This document shows, piece by piece, positions 7,007 through 16,904 of a stretch of DNA of 52,518 bases. The position numbers and the translations under genes were made by a program. Location of the stretch: assembly GCA_900539175.1 (NCBI GenBank), contig UQAW01000020.1, forward strand, positions 1 through 52,518, in the 5' to 3' direction. This DNA is from an uncultured Lachnospiraceae bacterium. GTDB taxonomy: Bacteria; Bacillota; Clostridia; Lachnospirales; Lachnospiraceae. Numbering within the stretch: the stretch's first letter is position 1; every line of letters begins with the position of its first letter. Below the pieces are notes generated by a model. It worked only from the letters and a program-made list of their open reading frames with translations, was not told where the DNA came from and made no database searches.

Positions 7007-9646
7007 GTGGCATTATCACCAATGATGCAGCACTATGTTGCTACGAAAGAAGAATATAAGGATTGTATCCTGTTTTACCGTCTGGGTGACTTCTATGAAA
7101 TGTTTTTTGAGGATGCTAAGACTGTATCAGAAGAACTGGAATTGACACTGACGGGTAAAGACTGCGGCCTGGAGGAACGTGCGCCGATGTGCGGGATTCC
7201 CTATCATGCCGCAGAAGTTTACATCGGCCGTCTGATCGAGAAAGGATATAAGGTTGCCATCTGTGAACAGATGGAAGATCCGAAACAGGCAAAAGGAATC
7301 GTAAAACGTGAAGTCGTCCGGGTAGTGACGCCCGGAACGACGATGAATACCCAGGGTTTGGATGAGGCAAAAAACAATTACATCATGTCCGTGGTCTGCC
7401 TGGACGGGAAATTCGGAATTTCGGTTGCGGATATCTCTACCGGAGAGTGTCTGGTGACGGAACTGGAAAAAGAATCGAAATTGCTGGATGAGATCAACAA
7501 ATTTGTCCCTGCGGAGATCATCTGCAACCAGTCTTTTATGGTCTGCGGCATTGATATCGAAGATCTGCATTCCAGGCTTCATATCTGTGTCAATGCGTTG
7601 GAAGACTGGTATTTTGATGATGCAAAATGTGAGCAGGTATTGGAAGAACACTTCCATACGTATTCCATGGATGGACTGGGACTGGGCGATTACAATTGCG
7701 GACGGATTGCTTCCGGAGCATTATTCCAATATCTTTATATGACGCAGAAGTCTGATATGCCTCAGATGACATCCATCACCCCCTATGTGACAGACCGCTA
7801 TATGGTGATTGACAGTTCCAGCCGGAGAAATCTGGAACTGGTGGAGACGATGCGGGAAAAGCAGAAGCGAGGTTCTCTGCTCTGGGTGCTTGATAAGACC
7901 AGAACAGCAATGGGTGCCCGTCTGCTGCGCACGTTTACCGAACGTCCTTTGATTGACAGTGATGAGATCAATGCCCGTCTGACGGCGGTGGAGGAATTGA
8001 ACAAGCAGGCGATGATCCGGGATGAGATCCGGGAGTATCTGCGGCCCGTGTATGATCTGGAACGTTTGATCAGCAGAATCAGCTACCAGTCAGCGAATCC
8101 AAGAGATTTAATCGCATTTAAGACATCCCTTGAGATGCTGCCTTTTATCAAACAGCTTTTGAACTCCTTCGAGGGCGGTCTTCTGGGAGAGATTCAGGAG
8201 GAGCTGGATGCACTGGAAGATTTGTATGGTCTGATTGATGCCGCAATCAATGAGGATCCTCCCCTTGCCATGAAAGAGGGCGGGATTATACGGGATGGAT
8301 ATGATGAAACCATCGACCAGTACCGCCAGGCTAAGCATGAGGGAAAACAGTGGATCAGTGAACTGGAAGCTTCCGAGCGGGAAAAGACGGGTATCCGCAA
8401 TCTGAAAATCAAGTATAATAAGGTATTCGGCTACTATCTGGAGGTGACCAATTCTTTTAAGAATCTGGTGCCGGATCATTATACCAGAAAGCAGACGTTA
8501 GCCAATGCAGAGCGGTATATTACTCCGCGTCTGAAAGAACTGGAAGATATGATTCTGGGGGCGGAGGACAAGCTGTACGCGCTGGAGTATGATAAATTCT
8601 GTACGATCCGGGATACGATTGCCGGGGAAGTGCTGCGTATCCAGAACACTGCGAAGGCGATTGCCAGGCTGGATGTGTTCGCATCTCTTTCTGTAGTAGC
8701 ACAGCATCATAATTTTGTCAGACCCAAACTGAATAACCGGGGAGTCATCAGTATCCGGGGAGGGCGCCATCCGGTTGTGGAACAGATGATTCCAAATGAT
8801 ATGTTTATCTCAAATGACACGGATCTTGACAATCAGGAGCATCGGCTGGCGGTCATTACTGGTCCGAATATGGCAGGTAAGTCCACGTATATGCGTCAGA
8901 CAGCGTTGATTGTCCTGATGGCGCAGATTGGTTCTTTTGTGCCGGCGGATAAAGCGAATATCGGGATTGTGGACCGGATTTTTACCCGTGTCGGTGCATC
9001 GGATGACCTGGCAAGCGGTCAGAGTACCTTTATGGTAGAGATGACAGAGGTTGCCAATATCCTGAGAAATGCCACAGCCAACAGTCTGCTGATTCTGGAT
9101 GAGATCGGAAGGGGAACCAGTACCTTTGACGGCTTATCTATCGCGTGGGCTGTGATTGAACATATTGCGGATAAGAAATTACTGGGTGCAAAGACATTGT
9201 TTGCCACCCATTACCATGAGCTGACAGAGCTGGAAGGAAAGCTTCCGGGTGTACATAATTATTGTATCGCCGTAAAAGAAAAAGGCGATGATATCGTATT
9301 TTTGCGGAAAATTGTGGCAGGAGGGGCAGATAAGAGTTACGGTATTCAGGTTGCCCGTCTGGCGGGTGTGCCGGAGAGCGTGCTGGCAAGAGCGAAGGAA
9401 CTGGTGGAACAGTTGATCACATCAGACATCACAGCCACAGTGCGGGATATCACAGAGAGCAAGAAAAGCAGACAGAAGCAGCCCCACTATGATGAGGTGG
9501 ATCTGGCACAGATGTCTTTGTTTGATACGGTACAGGATGATGATATCATTCAGGAAATACGAGATTTGGATTTGTCCAATCTGACACCGATGGAGGCATT
9601 GAATACATTATACCGTCTGCAAAATAAGATCACAAACCGCTGGTAG
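7007..9646 (+). CDS. mutS: DNA mismatch repair protein MutS
   Basis: MutS scans DNA and binds mismatches and small loops. The 879-residue product has the mismatch-contacting Phe-x-Glu in LGDFYEMFFEDA near residue 27, the connector, lever and clamp domains, and an ABC-type ATPase: Walker A GPNMAGKST from about residue 619, signature and Walker B region LLILDEIGRGTSTFDGLSIAW, and the ATHYHEL histidine switch. The C-terminal tail (after about 800) is the short dimer/tetramer region. GTG 7007 lies two bases after the miaB stop behind GGAGAG. A longer frame from 6950 would overlap miaB and is rejected. Confidence 0.97.
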   Translation: MALSPMMQHYVATKEEYKDCILFYRLGDFYEMFFEDAKTVSEELELTLTGKDCGLEERAPMCGIPYHAAEVYIGRLIEKGYKVAICEQMEDPKQAKGIVKREVVRVVTPGTTMNTQGLDEAKNNYIMSVVCLDGKFGISVADISTGECLVTELEKESKLLDEINKFVPAEIICNQSFMVCGIDIEDLHSRLHICVNALEDWYFDDAKCEQVLEEHFHTYSMDGLGLGDYNCGRIASGALFQYLYMTQKSDMPQMTSITPYVTDRYMVIDSSSRRNLELVETMREKQKRGSLLWVLDKTRTAMGARLLRTFTERPLIDSDEINARLTAVEELNKQAMIRDEIREYLRPVYDLERLISRISYQSANPRDLIAFKTSLEMLPFIKQLLNSFEGGLLGEIQEELDALEDLYGLIDAAINEDPPLAMKEGGIIRDGYDETIDQYRQAKHEGKQWISELEASEREKTGIRNLKIKYNKVFGYYLEVTNSFKNLVPDHYTRKQTLANAERYITPRLKELEDMILGAEDKLYALEYDKFCTIRDTIAGEVLRIQNTAKAIARLDVFASLSVVAQHHNFVRPKLNNRGVISIRGGRHPVVEQMIPNDMFISNDTDLDNQEHRLAVITGPNMAGKSTYMRQTALIVLMAQIGSFVPADKANIGIVDRIFTRVGASDDLASGQSTFMVEMTEVANILRNATANSLLILDEIGRGTSTFDGLSIAWAVIEHIADKKLLGAKTLFATHYHELTELEGKLPGVHNYCIAVKEKGDDIVFLRKIVAGGADKSYGIQVARLAGVPESVLARAKELVEQLITSDITATVRDITESKKSRQKQPHYDEVDLAQMSLFDTVQDDDIIQEIRDLDLSNLTPMEALNTLYRLQNKITNRW

Positions 9647-9686
9647 TTTGTGACAGGAGCATAGAGGGTACAAGACGGAGGATTGG

Positions 9687-11783
9687 ATGGGAAAAATAGC
9701 TGTACTGGACAAAAATACAATCGATAAAATAGCCGCAGGTGAGGTGGTGGAGCGTCCCGCATCTATTGTAAAGGAACTGGTGGAGAACGCCATTGATGCA
9801 GGAGCAACCGCCGTAACCGTTGAGATTAAGGAAGGGGGAATTTCCTTCATCCGTATCACGGATAACGGAAGCGGAATCGCAAAAGACCAGGTACGCCTGG
9901 CTTTTCTGCGTCATGCCACCAGTAAAATCCGGTCTGTGGAGGATCTGGTTCATATTGGTTCTCTTGGTTTCCGCGGAGAGGCGCTTTCCAGTATCGCGGC
10001 TGTGTCCCAGGTGGAACTGATTACGAAGACGTCTGAGGATCTGACCGGTGTGCGTTATGTTATTGAGGGTGGAGAAGAAAAATCCTATGAGGAAATCGGT
10101 GCGCCGAATGGCACCACATTCCTGATTCGGAATCTGTTTTATAATACCCCTGCCAGGGCAAAGTTTTTAAAGACGGCAATGACAGAAGGAAATGCCATCT
10201 CAACCTGCGTGGAGCAGATGGCATTGTCAAATCCTGAGATTTCATTCAAATATATGCAGAATGGACAGACAAAGTTGCATACCAACGGCAGTCAGAACCT
10301 GAAGGAGCTGGTGTATCATATCTATGGACGTGATATTTCCAGAGAATTGATTGAGATCGACAGTTCTTCGGAACTTCTGGAGATTCATGGTTTTCTTGCA
10401 AAACCTACGGTCTCCCGGGGGAACCGGAACTTTGAAAACTACTATGTCAATGGAAGATATGTGAAGAGTAAGCTGCTCGCCAAGGCGATCGAAGACGGAT
10501 ACCATGGATTTATGATGCAGCACAAATATCCATTTACCTTGTTGTATCTTACGATGGACGGGGAACGGGTGGATGTCAATGTGCATCCGGCGAAGATGGA
10601 ACTTCGTTTTTCCAATCAGGAGGAGATCTACAGTCAATTGGTGTGTGCGATCAAAGATGCACTGATGAAGAGGGAACGGATACCGGAGGTGACGATTGGA
10701 AAGGAGAAACCGGAGAAGAAAACGCAGACTTCTATTCCGGGGAATACGGTTCCGGAGCCTTTTGAAACCAGACGGAGAAGTCAGTCAACAGCAGGTTCTA
10801 TGCCGATCTATCCGGGAGATTACCGGAAAGTTTCTGCCGTACCTGTGGCGCCGGGATGTGAAGATCACACAAAGAATGGAAAGGCAAAGATTGAAAATGA
10901 ACTCCGAAAAGCAGATCTGGTTCGGGAAGACATTTCTTATAAAAGTACTCCGGCAGAATTGCTTTCTGATAGAACCAGTCAGACAGTACAGCCGTCAGTT
11001 GTTGACTCAGCAAAAGAGCAGAGAGTTTCACAGAATCTGATTTTGGAAGAACAAGGAAAGATAGAAATGTCGGAAGCTTCAGCAGAAGCAGAAATTGTAT
11101 CTCAGACGGAATCACGGGGACTTTCCGCGGATTTAGAAAGAACGATTCAGACGGAAAAACCAGAGCAGCTGGAATTGTTTGACAATCGCTTGCTTTCCAA
11201 AGAAGCAAAGGTTTCCCACCGGATTCTGGGGCAGATCTTTGATACGTATTGGCTGGTGCAGTATGATGACAGCCTGTACATTATCGACCAACATGCAGCT
11301 CACGAGAAAGTTCTCTACGAGCGGATGATGAAGGAATTCAGGGAAAAGAAAATTATTTCCCAGTACTTAAGTCCTCCACTGATTGTAACTTTGCAAAATC
11401 AGGAGGCGGAGCTTTTGCAGAAACAGATGGAATTGTTCCGCTCCTTTGGTTTCGAGGTGGAACCGTTCGGAGGTAAGGAATATCAGATCAGTGCAGTACC
11501 GGATAATCTTTACGGGATCGCATCTTCGGAGCTGTTTCTGGAGATACTGGATCATCTGGAGGATGCGGGGGCAAAGACTTCGGATCTGATTTCCGAGAAA
11601 CTGGCCTCCATGTCCTGCAAAGCTGCTGTAAAAGGAAATCACAAACTTTCCACGGCAGAGGTGGAAGCATTGATTGATGAACTTCTGACACTGGAGAATC
11701 CATATAATTGTCCCCACGGCAGGCCGACGATTATTTCCATGTCACGTTATGAACTGGAGAAGAAATTCAAACGAATTGTGTAG
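9687..11783 (+). CDS. mutL: DNA mismatch repair protein MutL with endonuclease motif
   Basis: MutL couples mismatch recognition to strand incision. The 698-residue protein has an N-terminal GHKL ATPase (KIAAGEVVERPASIVKELVENAIDAGA, ITDNGSGI, GFRGEALSSIA), a transducer domain to about 330, and a long polar linker (about 335-500). The C-terminal dimerisation/endonuclease domain carries DQHAAHEKVLYERM from D534, the metal-binding nuclease motif DQHA(X)2E(X)4E, plus SCKAAVKGN and CPHGRP. This is the type used by bacteria that lack MutH, where MutL itself nicks the nascent strand. It lies 40 bases after mutS and abuts miaA. Confidence 0.96.
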   Translation: MGKIAVLDKNTIDKIAAGEVVERPASIVKELVENAIDAGATAVTVEIKEGGISFIRITDNGSGIAKDQVRLAFLRHATSKIRSVEDLVHIGSLGFRGEALSSIAAVSQVELITKTSEDLTGVRYVIEGGEEKSYEEIGAPNGTTFLIRNLFYNTPARAKFLKTAMTEGNAISTCVEQMALSNPEISFKYMQNGQTKLHTNGSQNLKELVYHIYGRDISRELIEIDSSSELLEIHGFLAKPTVSRGNRNFENYYVNGRYVKSKLLAKAIEDGYHGFMMQHKYPFTLLYLTMDGERVDVNVHPAKMELRFSNQEEIYSQLVCAIKDALMKRERIPEVTIGKEKPEKKTQTSIPGNTVPEPFETRRRSQSTAGSMPIYPGDYRKVSAVPVAPGCEDHTKNGKAKIENELRKADLVREDISYKSTPAELLSDRTSQTVQPSVVDSAKEQRVSQNLILEEQGKIEMSEASAEAEIVSQTESRGLSADLERTIQTEKPEQLELFDNRLLSKEAKVSHRILGQIFDTYWLVQYDDSLYIIDQHAAHEKVLYERMMKEFREKKIISQYLSPPLIVTLQNQEAELLQKQMELFRSFGFEVEPFGGKEYQISAVPDNLYGIASSELFLEILDHLEDAGAKTSDLISEKLASMSCKAAVKGNHKLSTAEVEALIDELLTLENPYNCPHGRPTIISMSRYELEKKFKRIV

Positions 11784-11792
11784 GTGATTGGA

Positions 11793-12737
11793 GTGAAGAA
11801 ACCATTATTGATATTGACAGGTCCCACGGCAGTGGGAAAGACCCATCTGTCCATCGAACTGGCAAAACGGCTGAATGGTTCTATTATATCGGCTGATTCC
11901 ATGCAGGTTTACCGTTATATGGATATTGGATCAGCGAAGATTATGCCGGAGGAGATGGCGGGTGTCAGGCACTATCTGATCGATGTGCTGAAGCCTGAAG
12001 AAGAATTTCATGTTGCCAGATTTCAGGAGATGGCTAAGGCTGCCCTGGATGAGATTTACCGGGAAGGGAAACTGCCGATCGTGGTTGGAGGAACCGGCTT
12101 CTATATTCAGGCACTTTTGAAGGATGTGGATTTTTCCGGTGACCAGGGAGCGTCTTCGTACCGCAGAGAACTGGAAGAAAAGGCGCGTGCAAAAGGACCG
12201 GAGCTGCTGCATCAGATGCTTAAGGAAGCAGACCCGGCTTCTGCGGAAGCGATCCACCCTAATAATGTAAAACGGGTGATCCGAGCATTGGAGTATTTTC
12301 ATGAGACTGGCTTAAAAATTTCAGATCATAATGCCAGTCAGATGGAAAAAGAGTCTCCCTATACCTTTGCTTATTTTGTATTGAACGATGAGCGCAGCCG
12401 TCTTTACCAGCGGATTGAGCAGCGGGTGGATCAGATGATGGAGCAGGGGCTTCTGGAAGAGGTACGTGCTTTACAGGCAATGGGATATCACCGCGGGATG
12501 GTTTCTATGCAGGGACTGGGGTATAAGGAACTACTGGCATATCTGGACGGTGAGTGTTCCCTGAAAGAAGCCATTGCTGTGATCAAGAGGGATACCCGGC
12601 ATTTCGCAAAGCGTCAGATTACGTGGTTTAAAAGAGAAAAGGATGTGATCTGGCTGAATAAGCAGGAGTTTGGATATCAGGAAGATGCCATACTGGAAGA
12701 AATTCTGAACCGTTGGGCAGAAAAAACAAGGAGTTGA
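11793..12737 (+). CDS. miaA: tRNA dimethylallyltransferase
   Basis: MiaA transfers the dimethylallyl group from DMAPP to N6 of A37 in tRNAs reading UNN codons, producing the substrate for MiaB. The 314-residue protein has the P-loop GPTAVGKTHLSIELAKRL, the Asp/Ser segment ISADSMQVYRYMDIGSAK, VVGGTGFYIQALL, and the C-terminal RDTRHFAKRQITWFKRE. GTG 11793 is preferred over GTG 11784 because TAGGTG at the mutL stop then lies about six bases upstream. Sitting directly after mutL matches the conserved mutL-miaA order in many bacteria. Confidence 0.95.
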   Translation: MKKPLLILTGPTAVGKTHLSIELAKRLNGSIISADSMQVYRYMDIGSAKIMPEEMAGVRHYLIDVLKPEEEFHVARFQEMAKAALDEIYREGKLPIVVGGTGFYIQALLKDVDFSGDQGASSYRRELEEKARAKGPELLHQMLKEADPASAEAIHPNNVKRVIRALEYFHETGLKISDHNASQMEKESPYTFAYFVLNDERSRLYQRIEQRVDQMMEQGLLEEVRALQAMGYHRGMVSMQGLGYKELLAYLDGECSLKEAIAVIKRDTRHFAKRQITWFKREKDVIWLNKQEFGYQEDAILEEILNRWAEKTRS

Positions 12738-12747
12738 TGAGAAAGTC

Positions 12748-14034
12748 ATGACAATCGATAAAACAGGAATGTATAAGAAACTGGGAATCAGTAAAGAGGT
12801 TCTCGGATTTGGAACTGAAATTGAACTGACGCTGAAAGAGCGTTTTGCCAAAATAGATGAAGTTGCGGAATATAATCAGCTGAAGGTTATTCATGCGATG
12901 CAGGAACACAAGGTCAGCGAAGCCTGTCTTTATGCTTCCAGCGGATACGGTTACAACGATATCGGAAGGGATACACTGGAAGAAGTATATGCCACTGCAT
13001 TTGGTGCGGAGGCGGCGTTGGTCCGTCCACAGATTGCCTGCGGGACTCATGCATTGGCTGTGGCTCTGTCTGGTAATTTGAGACCGGGAGATGAACTGTT
13101 ATCTCCGGTTGGAAAGCCATATGATACGCTGGAAGAAGTGATCGGAATCCGTCCCTCCAACGGCTCTCTGGCGGAATATGGTGTTACCTATCGGCAGGTT
13201 GATCTTTTGAAGGATGGGACTTTTGACTATGAGAATATTAAAAGAGCATTGAATGAGCGGACAAAATTGGTCACGATTCAGCGCTCCAAAGGATATCAGA
13301 CCCGTCCGACGTTTTCGGTCACTCAGATCGGTGAATTGATCCGCTTTATCAAAAGCTTGAAACCGGATGTGATCTGCATGGTAGATAACTGCTACGGAGA
13401 ATTTGTGGAAACCATAGAGCCAAGTGAGGTGGGAGCTGATCTGATGGTCGGGTCACTGATCAAGAATCCGGGCGGCGGACTTGCCCCCATCGGCGGCTAT
13501 ATTGTAGGGAAAAAGCAGTATGTGGAAAATGCTGCATACCGTCTGACCTCCCCTGGGCTCGGTAAAGAAGTAGGGGCGACACTGGGCGTTAACCAGTCTT
13601 TCTATCAGGGATTTTTCCTGGCGCCTACCGTAACGGCAAGTGCATTAAAAGGAGCCATTTTTGCTGCAAATATCTATGAGAAACTGGGATATCCGGTGAT
13701 TCCGGATGGACGTGAGGAACGTCATGATATTATTCAGGCAGTTACACTGGGAAGTGCCGAAGCCGTGATTGCTTTCTGTCAGGGAATTCAGGCTGCTGCG
13801 CCGGTGGACAGCTATGTGGCACCGGAACCGTGGGCGATGCCCGGATATGACAGTGATGTTATTATGGCGGCAGGTGCATTTGTACAGGGATCTTCCATCG
13901 AACTTTCCGCAGACGGGCCGATCAAACCGCCTTATGCTGTCTATTTCCAGGGAGGACTTACCTGGCAGCACGCGAAATTGGGTATTCTTATGAGTCTGCA
14001 GAAGATGGTGGAGGCAGGAATCGTAACGATATGA
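12748..14034 (+). CDS. PLP-dependent lyase-like protein (YnbB / 'aluminum resistance' family)
   Basis: A 428-residue fold-type I PLP protein of the methionine gamma-lyase-like family, often named aluminum resistance protein. Characteristic parts are YASSGYGYNDIGRDTLE, RPQIACGTHALAVAL, the QRSKGYQTRPT segment, VDNCYGEFVE (PLP-ring aspartate) and the Schiff-base lysine K239 in GSLIKNPGGG. B. subtilis YnbB sits near miaA-hfq in the same way, so the neighbourhood is conserved. The substrate is not established; sulfur amino acid elimination is a family-level guess. ATG 12748 follows the miaA stop by ten bases, and its end overlaps the next gene by four bases (ATGA). Confidence 0.85.
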   Translation: MTIDKTGMYKKLGISKEVLGFGTEIELTLKERFAKIDEVAEYNQLKVIHAMQEHKVSEACLYASSGYGYNDIGRDTLEEVYATAFGAEAALVRPQIACGTHALAVALSGNLRPGDELLSPVGKPYDTLEEVIGIRPSNGSLAEYGVTYRQVDLLKDGTFDYENIKRALNERTKLVTIQRSKGYQTRPTFSVTQIGELIRFIKSLKPDVICMVDNCYGEFVETIEPSEVGADLMVGSLIKNPGGGLAPIGGYIVGKKQYVENAAYRLTSPGLGKEVGATLGVNQSFYQGFFLAPTVTASALKGAIFAANIYEKLGYPVIPDGREERHDIIQAVTLGSAEAVIAFCQGIQAAAPVDSYVAPEPWAMPGYDSDVIMAAGAFVQGSSIELSADGPIKPPYAVYFQGGLTWQHAKLGILMSLQKMVEAGIVTI

Positions 14035-15215
14035 GATCAATCATTGTAATCGGTGGAGGTGCCGCCGGACTTATGGCAGCAATAAAGGCTGCAGAACAGG
14101 GAGCGTCGGTGACGCTTCTGGAAGCGAACGAAAAACCGGGAAAGAAGCTTTTGGCGACCGGCAACGGAAGATGTAATTTTACCAATGTGGTACAGGAGAA
14201 GCAGTATTACCGGGGAAGTGATCCGGAATATGCGTGGCAGATTCTGCAGCAGTTTCCGATGCAAGATACCCTGCAATTTTTCTCAAGGCTTGGAATCTAC
14301 GCAAGAAACAGAAACGGCTGGCTGTATCCGAACAGCGATCAGGCAGCGGCTGTCTTAGAGGTACTGCTGATGGAAGCTTCTCACCGGAAAGTGAAGATTA
14401 AGACCAGGGAATCGGTTTGTGAAATTCTTCCGGGATCGGAAGGATGGAGTGTAAAGACAAAAACCTGGGAATATGGCGCAGATGCGGTGATTGTGGCCTG
14501 CGGAAGTCCGGCATCCAACGTGGAAGGTGCCACAGACTGGGGGATTTCCCTGGCAAAAACTTTAGAACTTTCGGTGCTCCCCATGCTTCCGGCATTGGTG
14601 GGACTTCGGGGAAAGGGGAATCGCTTTTCCCGATGGACAGGAGTGAGAATTCAGGCGAAAGCCACCTTATATCTGCAGGGAGTTTTGATGAAATCCGCAT
14701 CCGGAGAGATACAGCTTACCGAATACGGTATTTCCGGAATTCCGGTCTTTCAGCTCAGCCGTTATGCACTGAGAGCTTTGGAAGAAGGCAGTACAGCTTT
14801 GGTAGAATTGGATTTTCTCCCGGATTTTACCGAGGAACAGCTTGCAGTCAATCTGGAAAACAGAGAAGAAAACTGTCCATATAAGACTTTGCAGGAACAG
14901 TTGATCGGTCTTTTGCCTTCCAGATTGATTTCTCTGATTGCTTCGGGTGATTCGGATGAACGTGAAGTGATACGCAACTGTAAACATTATCCGGTCATTA
15001 TCACAGGGGCATCTTCTATGAAGCAGGCTCAGGTCTGTTCCGGAGGTATTCTGACGAAAAACCTGGATGAACATTTACAGGCAAAGAAATATCCCGGACT
15101 TTATTTTGCCGGGGAAATTGTGGACGTGGACGGTGCCTGCGGCGGTTATAATCTGCAGTGGGCATGGTCCAGCGGGGCTGTCGCCGGGCTTGCAGCGGCA
15201 AAGGAGAGGCTATGA
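14031..15215 (+). CDS. HI0933/YhiN-type flavoprotein
   Basis: A 394-residue NAD(P)/FAD-dependent oxidoreductase-like protein. It opens with the dinucleotide-binding IIVIGGGAAGLMAAIKAAEQGASVTLLEANEKPGKK (quoted in parts: GGGAAGLMAA and LLEANEKPGKK), followed by LATGNGRCNFTN, the hallmark of the HI0933 family. It ends with GLYFAGEIVDVDGACGGYN and LQWAWSSGAVAG, the second FAD contact. No enzymatic reaction is firmly assigned to this family. It is translationally coupled on both sides by ATGA overlaps, and the following gene also codes for a flavoprotein, so the pair may share a redox role. Confidence 0.88.
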   Translation: MRSIIVIGGGAAGLMAAIKAAEQGASVTLLEANEKPGKKLLATGNGRCNFTNVVQEKQYYRGSDPEYAWQILQQFPMQDTLQFFSRLGIYARNRNGWLYPNSDQAAAVLEVLLMEASHRKVKIKTRESVCEILPGSEGWSVKTKTWEYGADAVIVACGSPASNVEGATDWGISLAKTLELSVLPMLPALVGLRGKGNRFSRWTGVRIQAKATLYLQGVLMKSASGEIQLTEYGISGIPVFQLSRYALRALEEGSTALVELDFLPDFTEEQLAVNLENREENCPYKTLQEQLIGLLPSRLISLIASGDSDEREVIRNCKHYPVIITGASSMKQAQVCSGGILTKNLDEHLQAKKYPGLYFAGEIVDVDGACGGYNLQWAWSSGAVAGLAAAKERL

Positions 15216-16819
15216 TACGAATTTCACAATTAAAGCTTCCGGTTACCCATACGGAGGAACAATTAAAAGAAAAGCTTGCCAGAGAACTGCGGATACCGGT
15301 CGGTCAGATCCGGCATTATGAGATCAGAAAGCGGTCGGTGGATGCCAGAAAAGAAGAAATCAAATATGTCTATCAGATTGATGTTGAGACTGCACAGGAA
15401 AAGAAAATTCTCGGAAGAAACAGGCATTCGAATATTACTGCGGTGCAGAAGAACGAATACCATTTCCCACAGCCGGGAACGCTTGCCTTAAAAGAACGTC
15501 CGGTGGTTATCGGAAGCGGTCCTGCAGGTTTGTTCTGCGGTTTTATGCTTGCAAAACATGGCTATCGTCCGCTGATTCTGGAACGCGGAGACGAAGCAGA
15601 TATAAGGAAGCAAAAGGTGGATCATTTCTGGAAAACCGGAGAACTGGACACAAAATCCAATGTCCAGTTCGGGGAAGGCGGAGCCGGAACATTTTCCGAT
15701 GGAAAACTGAATACGCTGGTGAAAGATCCGGCGGGAAGAAATCGGGAAGTGCTGCGGATTTTTGTTGAGGCGGGAGCACCGTCCTCGATTCTCTATGACC
15801 AGAAACCCCATCTTGGTACCGATCTTCTCATTCGGATTCTCCGGAATATGCGCAGCCAGATTATGGATATGGGAGGAGAATTCCGGTTCCGCAGCCAGAT
15901 GACGGATTTTCATGTGGAAAATGGACGTGTTGTATCCCTTGAAATCAATGGTAAGGAGACGATTCCTGCTGAAGTGGTAATTCTGGCGATCGGTCACAGT
16001 GCCCGGGATACTTTTGCATTACTGCAGGAGAGATCGCTGTTGCTGCAGCCGAAAGCGTTTGCGGTAGGAGTACGGATTGAGCATCCGCAGGAGATGATTA
16101 CCAGATCCCAGTATGGAACCCATCCGCCGAAGGTACTTGGAGCGGCGAATTATAAAGTTACACATAAATTGGATAACGGCAGAGGTGTTTATTCCTTCTG
16201 TATGTGTCCCGGCGGCTATGTGGTCAATGCGTCCTCCGAGGACGGACGGCTGGCAGTGAATGGGATGAGTTATCAGGCAAGAGACAGCCGTAATGCCAAC
16301 AGCGCCATGATTGTTACGGTCACACCGGAAGATTATGCCGGATTTCATCAGGAGGGGGAATCTCCTGTGTTGGATGGAATTGCATTCCAACGTCATCTGG
16401 AAGGTCTCGCATACGAATCCTGCCGGGGAAAAGTGCCGGTTCAGTTGTTTGAAGATTTTTTAAAGAATAAAGCAAGCACTGTACTGGGAGAGGTGGAGCC
16501 TTGTATCAAAGGGGCATATGAACTGGCGAATGTAAGAGAGATCCTTCCGGCTGTGATCGGAGATTCACTTTGCCGGGGAATTCAGGCATTTGGCAGGAAA
16601 ATCCCCGGGTTTGATAGGCCGGACGCTGTCTTATCCGGTGTTGAAAGCCGTACTTCTTCTCCGGTACGGATTCTCAGGGATGAGCTGCAGGAAGCATCGG
16701 TAAAAGGAATTTACCCCTGCGGTGAGGGCGCCGGATATGCGGGTGGAATTACATCGGCAGCGATGGATGGACTTCTGGCTGCGGAGGCAGTCTGTAAAAA
16801 ATATATGAATTTCGGATAA
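15212..16819 (+). CDS. FAD-dependent oxidoreductase (NAD(FAD)-utilizing dehydrogenase family)
   Basis: A 535-residue protein. About 90 N-terminal residues form a small alpha/beta domain (MIRISQLKLPVTHTEEQL, a ferredoxin-like module seen in this family). Then come the FAD-binding motif VVIGSGPAGLFCGFMLAKHG and the block VQFGEGGAGTFSDGKLNTL. The C-terminal part has IYPCGEGAGYAGGITSAAMDG. Family members are widespread in clostridia and annotated as uncharacterised FAD-dependent oxidoreductases; the electron donor and acceptor are unknown. ATG 15212 overlaps the previous stop (ATGA) and follows AAGGAGAGG, so the longer frame from 15158 is not used. A new promoter begins directly after the gene. 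Confidence 0.88.
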   Translation: MIRISQLKLPVTHTEEQLKEKLARELRIPVGQIRHYEIRKRSVDARKEEIKYVYQIDVETAQEKKILGRNRHSNITAVQKNEYHFPQPGTLALKERPVVIGSGPAGLFCGFMLAKHGYRPLILERGDEADIRKQKVDHFWKTGELDTKSNVQFGEGGAGTFSDGKLNTLVKDPAGRNREVLRIFVEAGAPSSILYDQKPHLGTDLLIRILRNMRSQIMDMGGEFRFRSQMTDFHVENGRVVSLEINGKETIPAEVVILAIGHSARDTFALLQERSLLLQPKAFAVGVRIEHPQEMITRSQYGTHPPKVLGAANYKVTHKLDNGRGVYSFCMCPGGYVVNASSEDGRLAVNGMSYQARDSRNANSAMIVTVTPEDYAGFHQEGESPVLDGIAFQRHLEGLAYESCRGKVPVQLFEDFLKNKASTVLGEVEPCIKGAYELANVREILPAVIGDSLCRGIQAFGRKIPGFDRPDAVLSGVESRTSSPVRILRDELQEASVKGIYPCGEGAGYAGGITSAAMDGLLAAEAVCKKYMNFG

Positions 16820-16823
16820 TCCA

Positions 16824-16852
16824 TATACATTATTTTTTAGATGTGTTAGAAT
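16824..16852 (+). promoter_or_regulatory. Promoter for radC and the mre-min cluster
   Basis: TATACA (16824-16829), a 17-base spacer and TAGAAT (16847-16852), with TG-T before the -10 giving an extended -10. It lies just after the preceding flavoprotein gene and 53 bases before the radC start, so the shape-determining cluster can be transcribed independently of the miaB operon. Confidence 0.65.
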
Positions 16853-16904
16853 AAAACCTGTGAATCTTCTGCTGAATACCTGGAATGAGAGCAGAGGAGG
16901 ACGG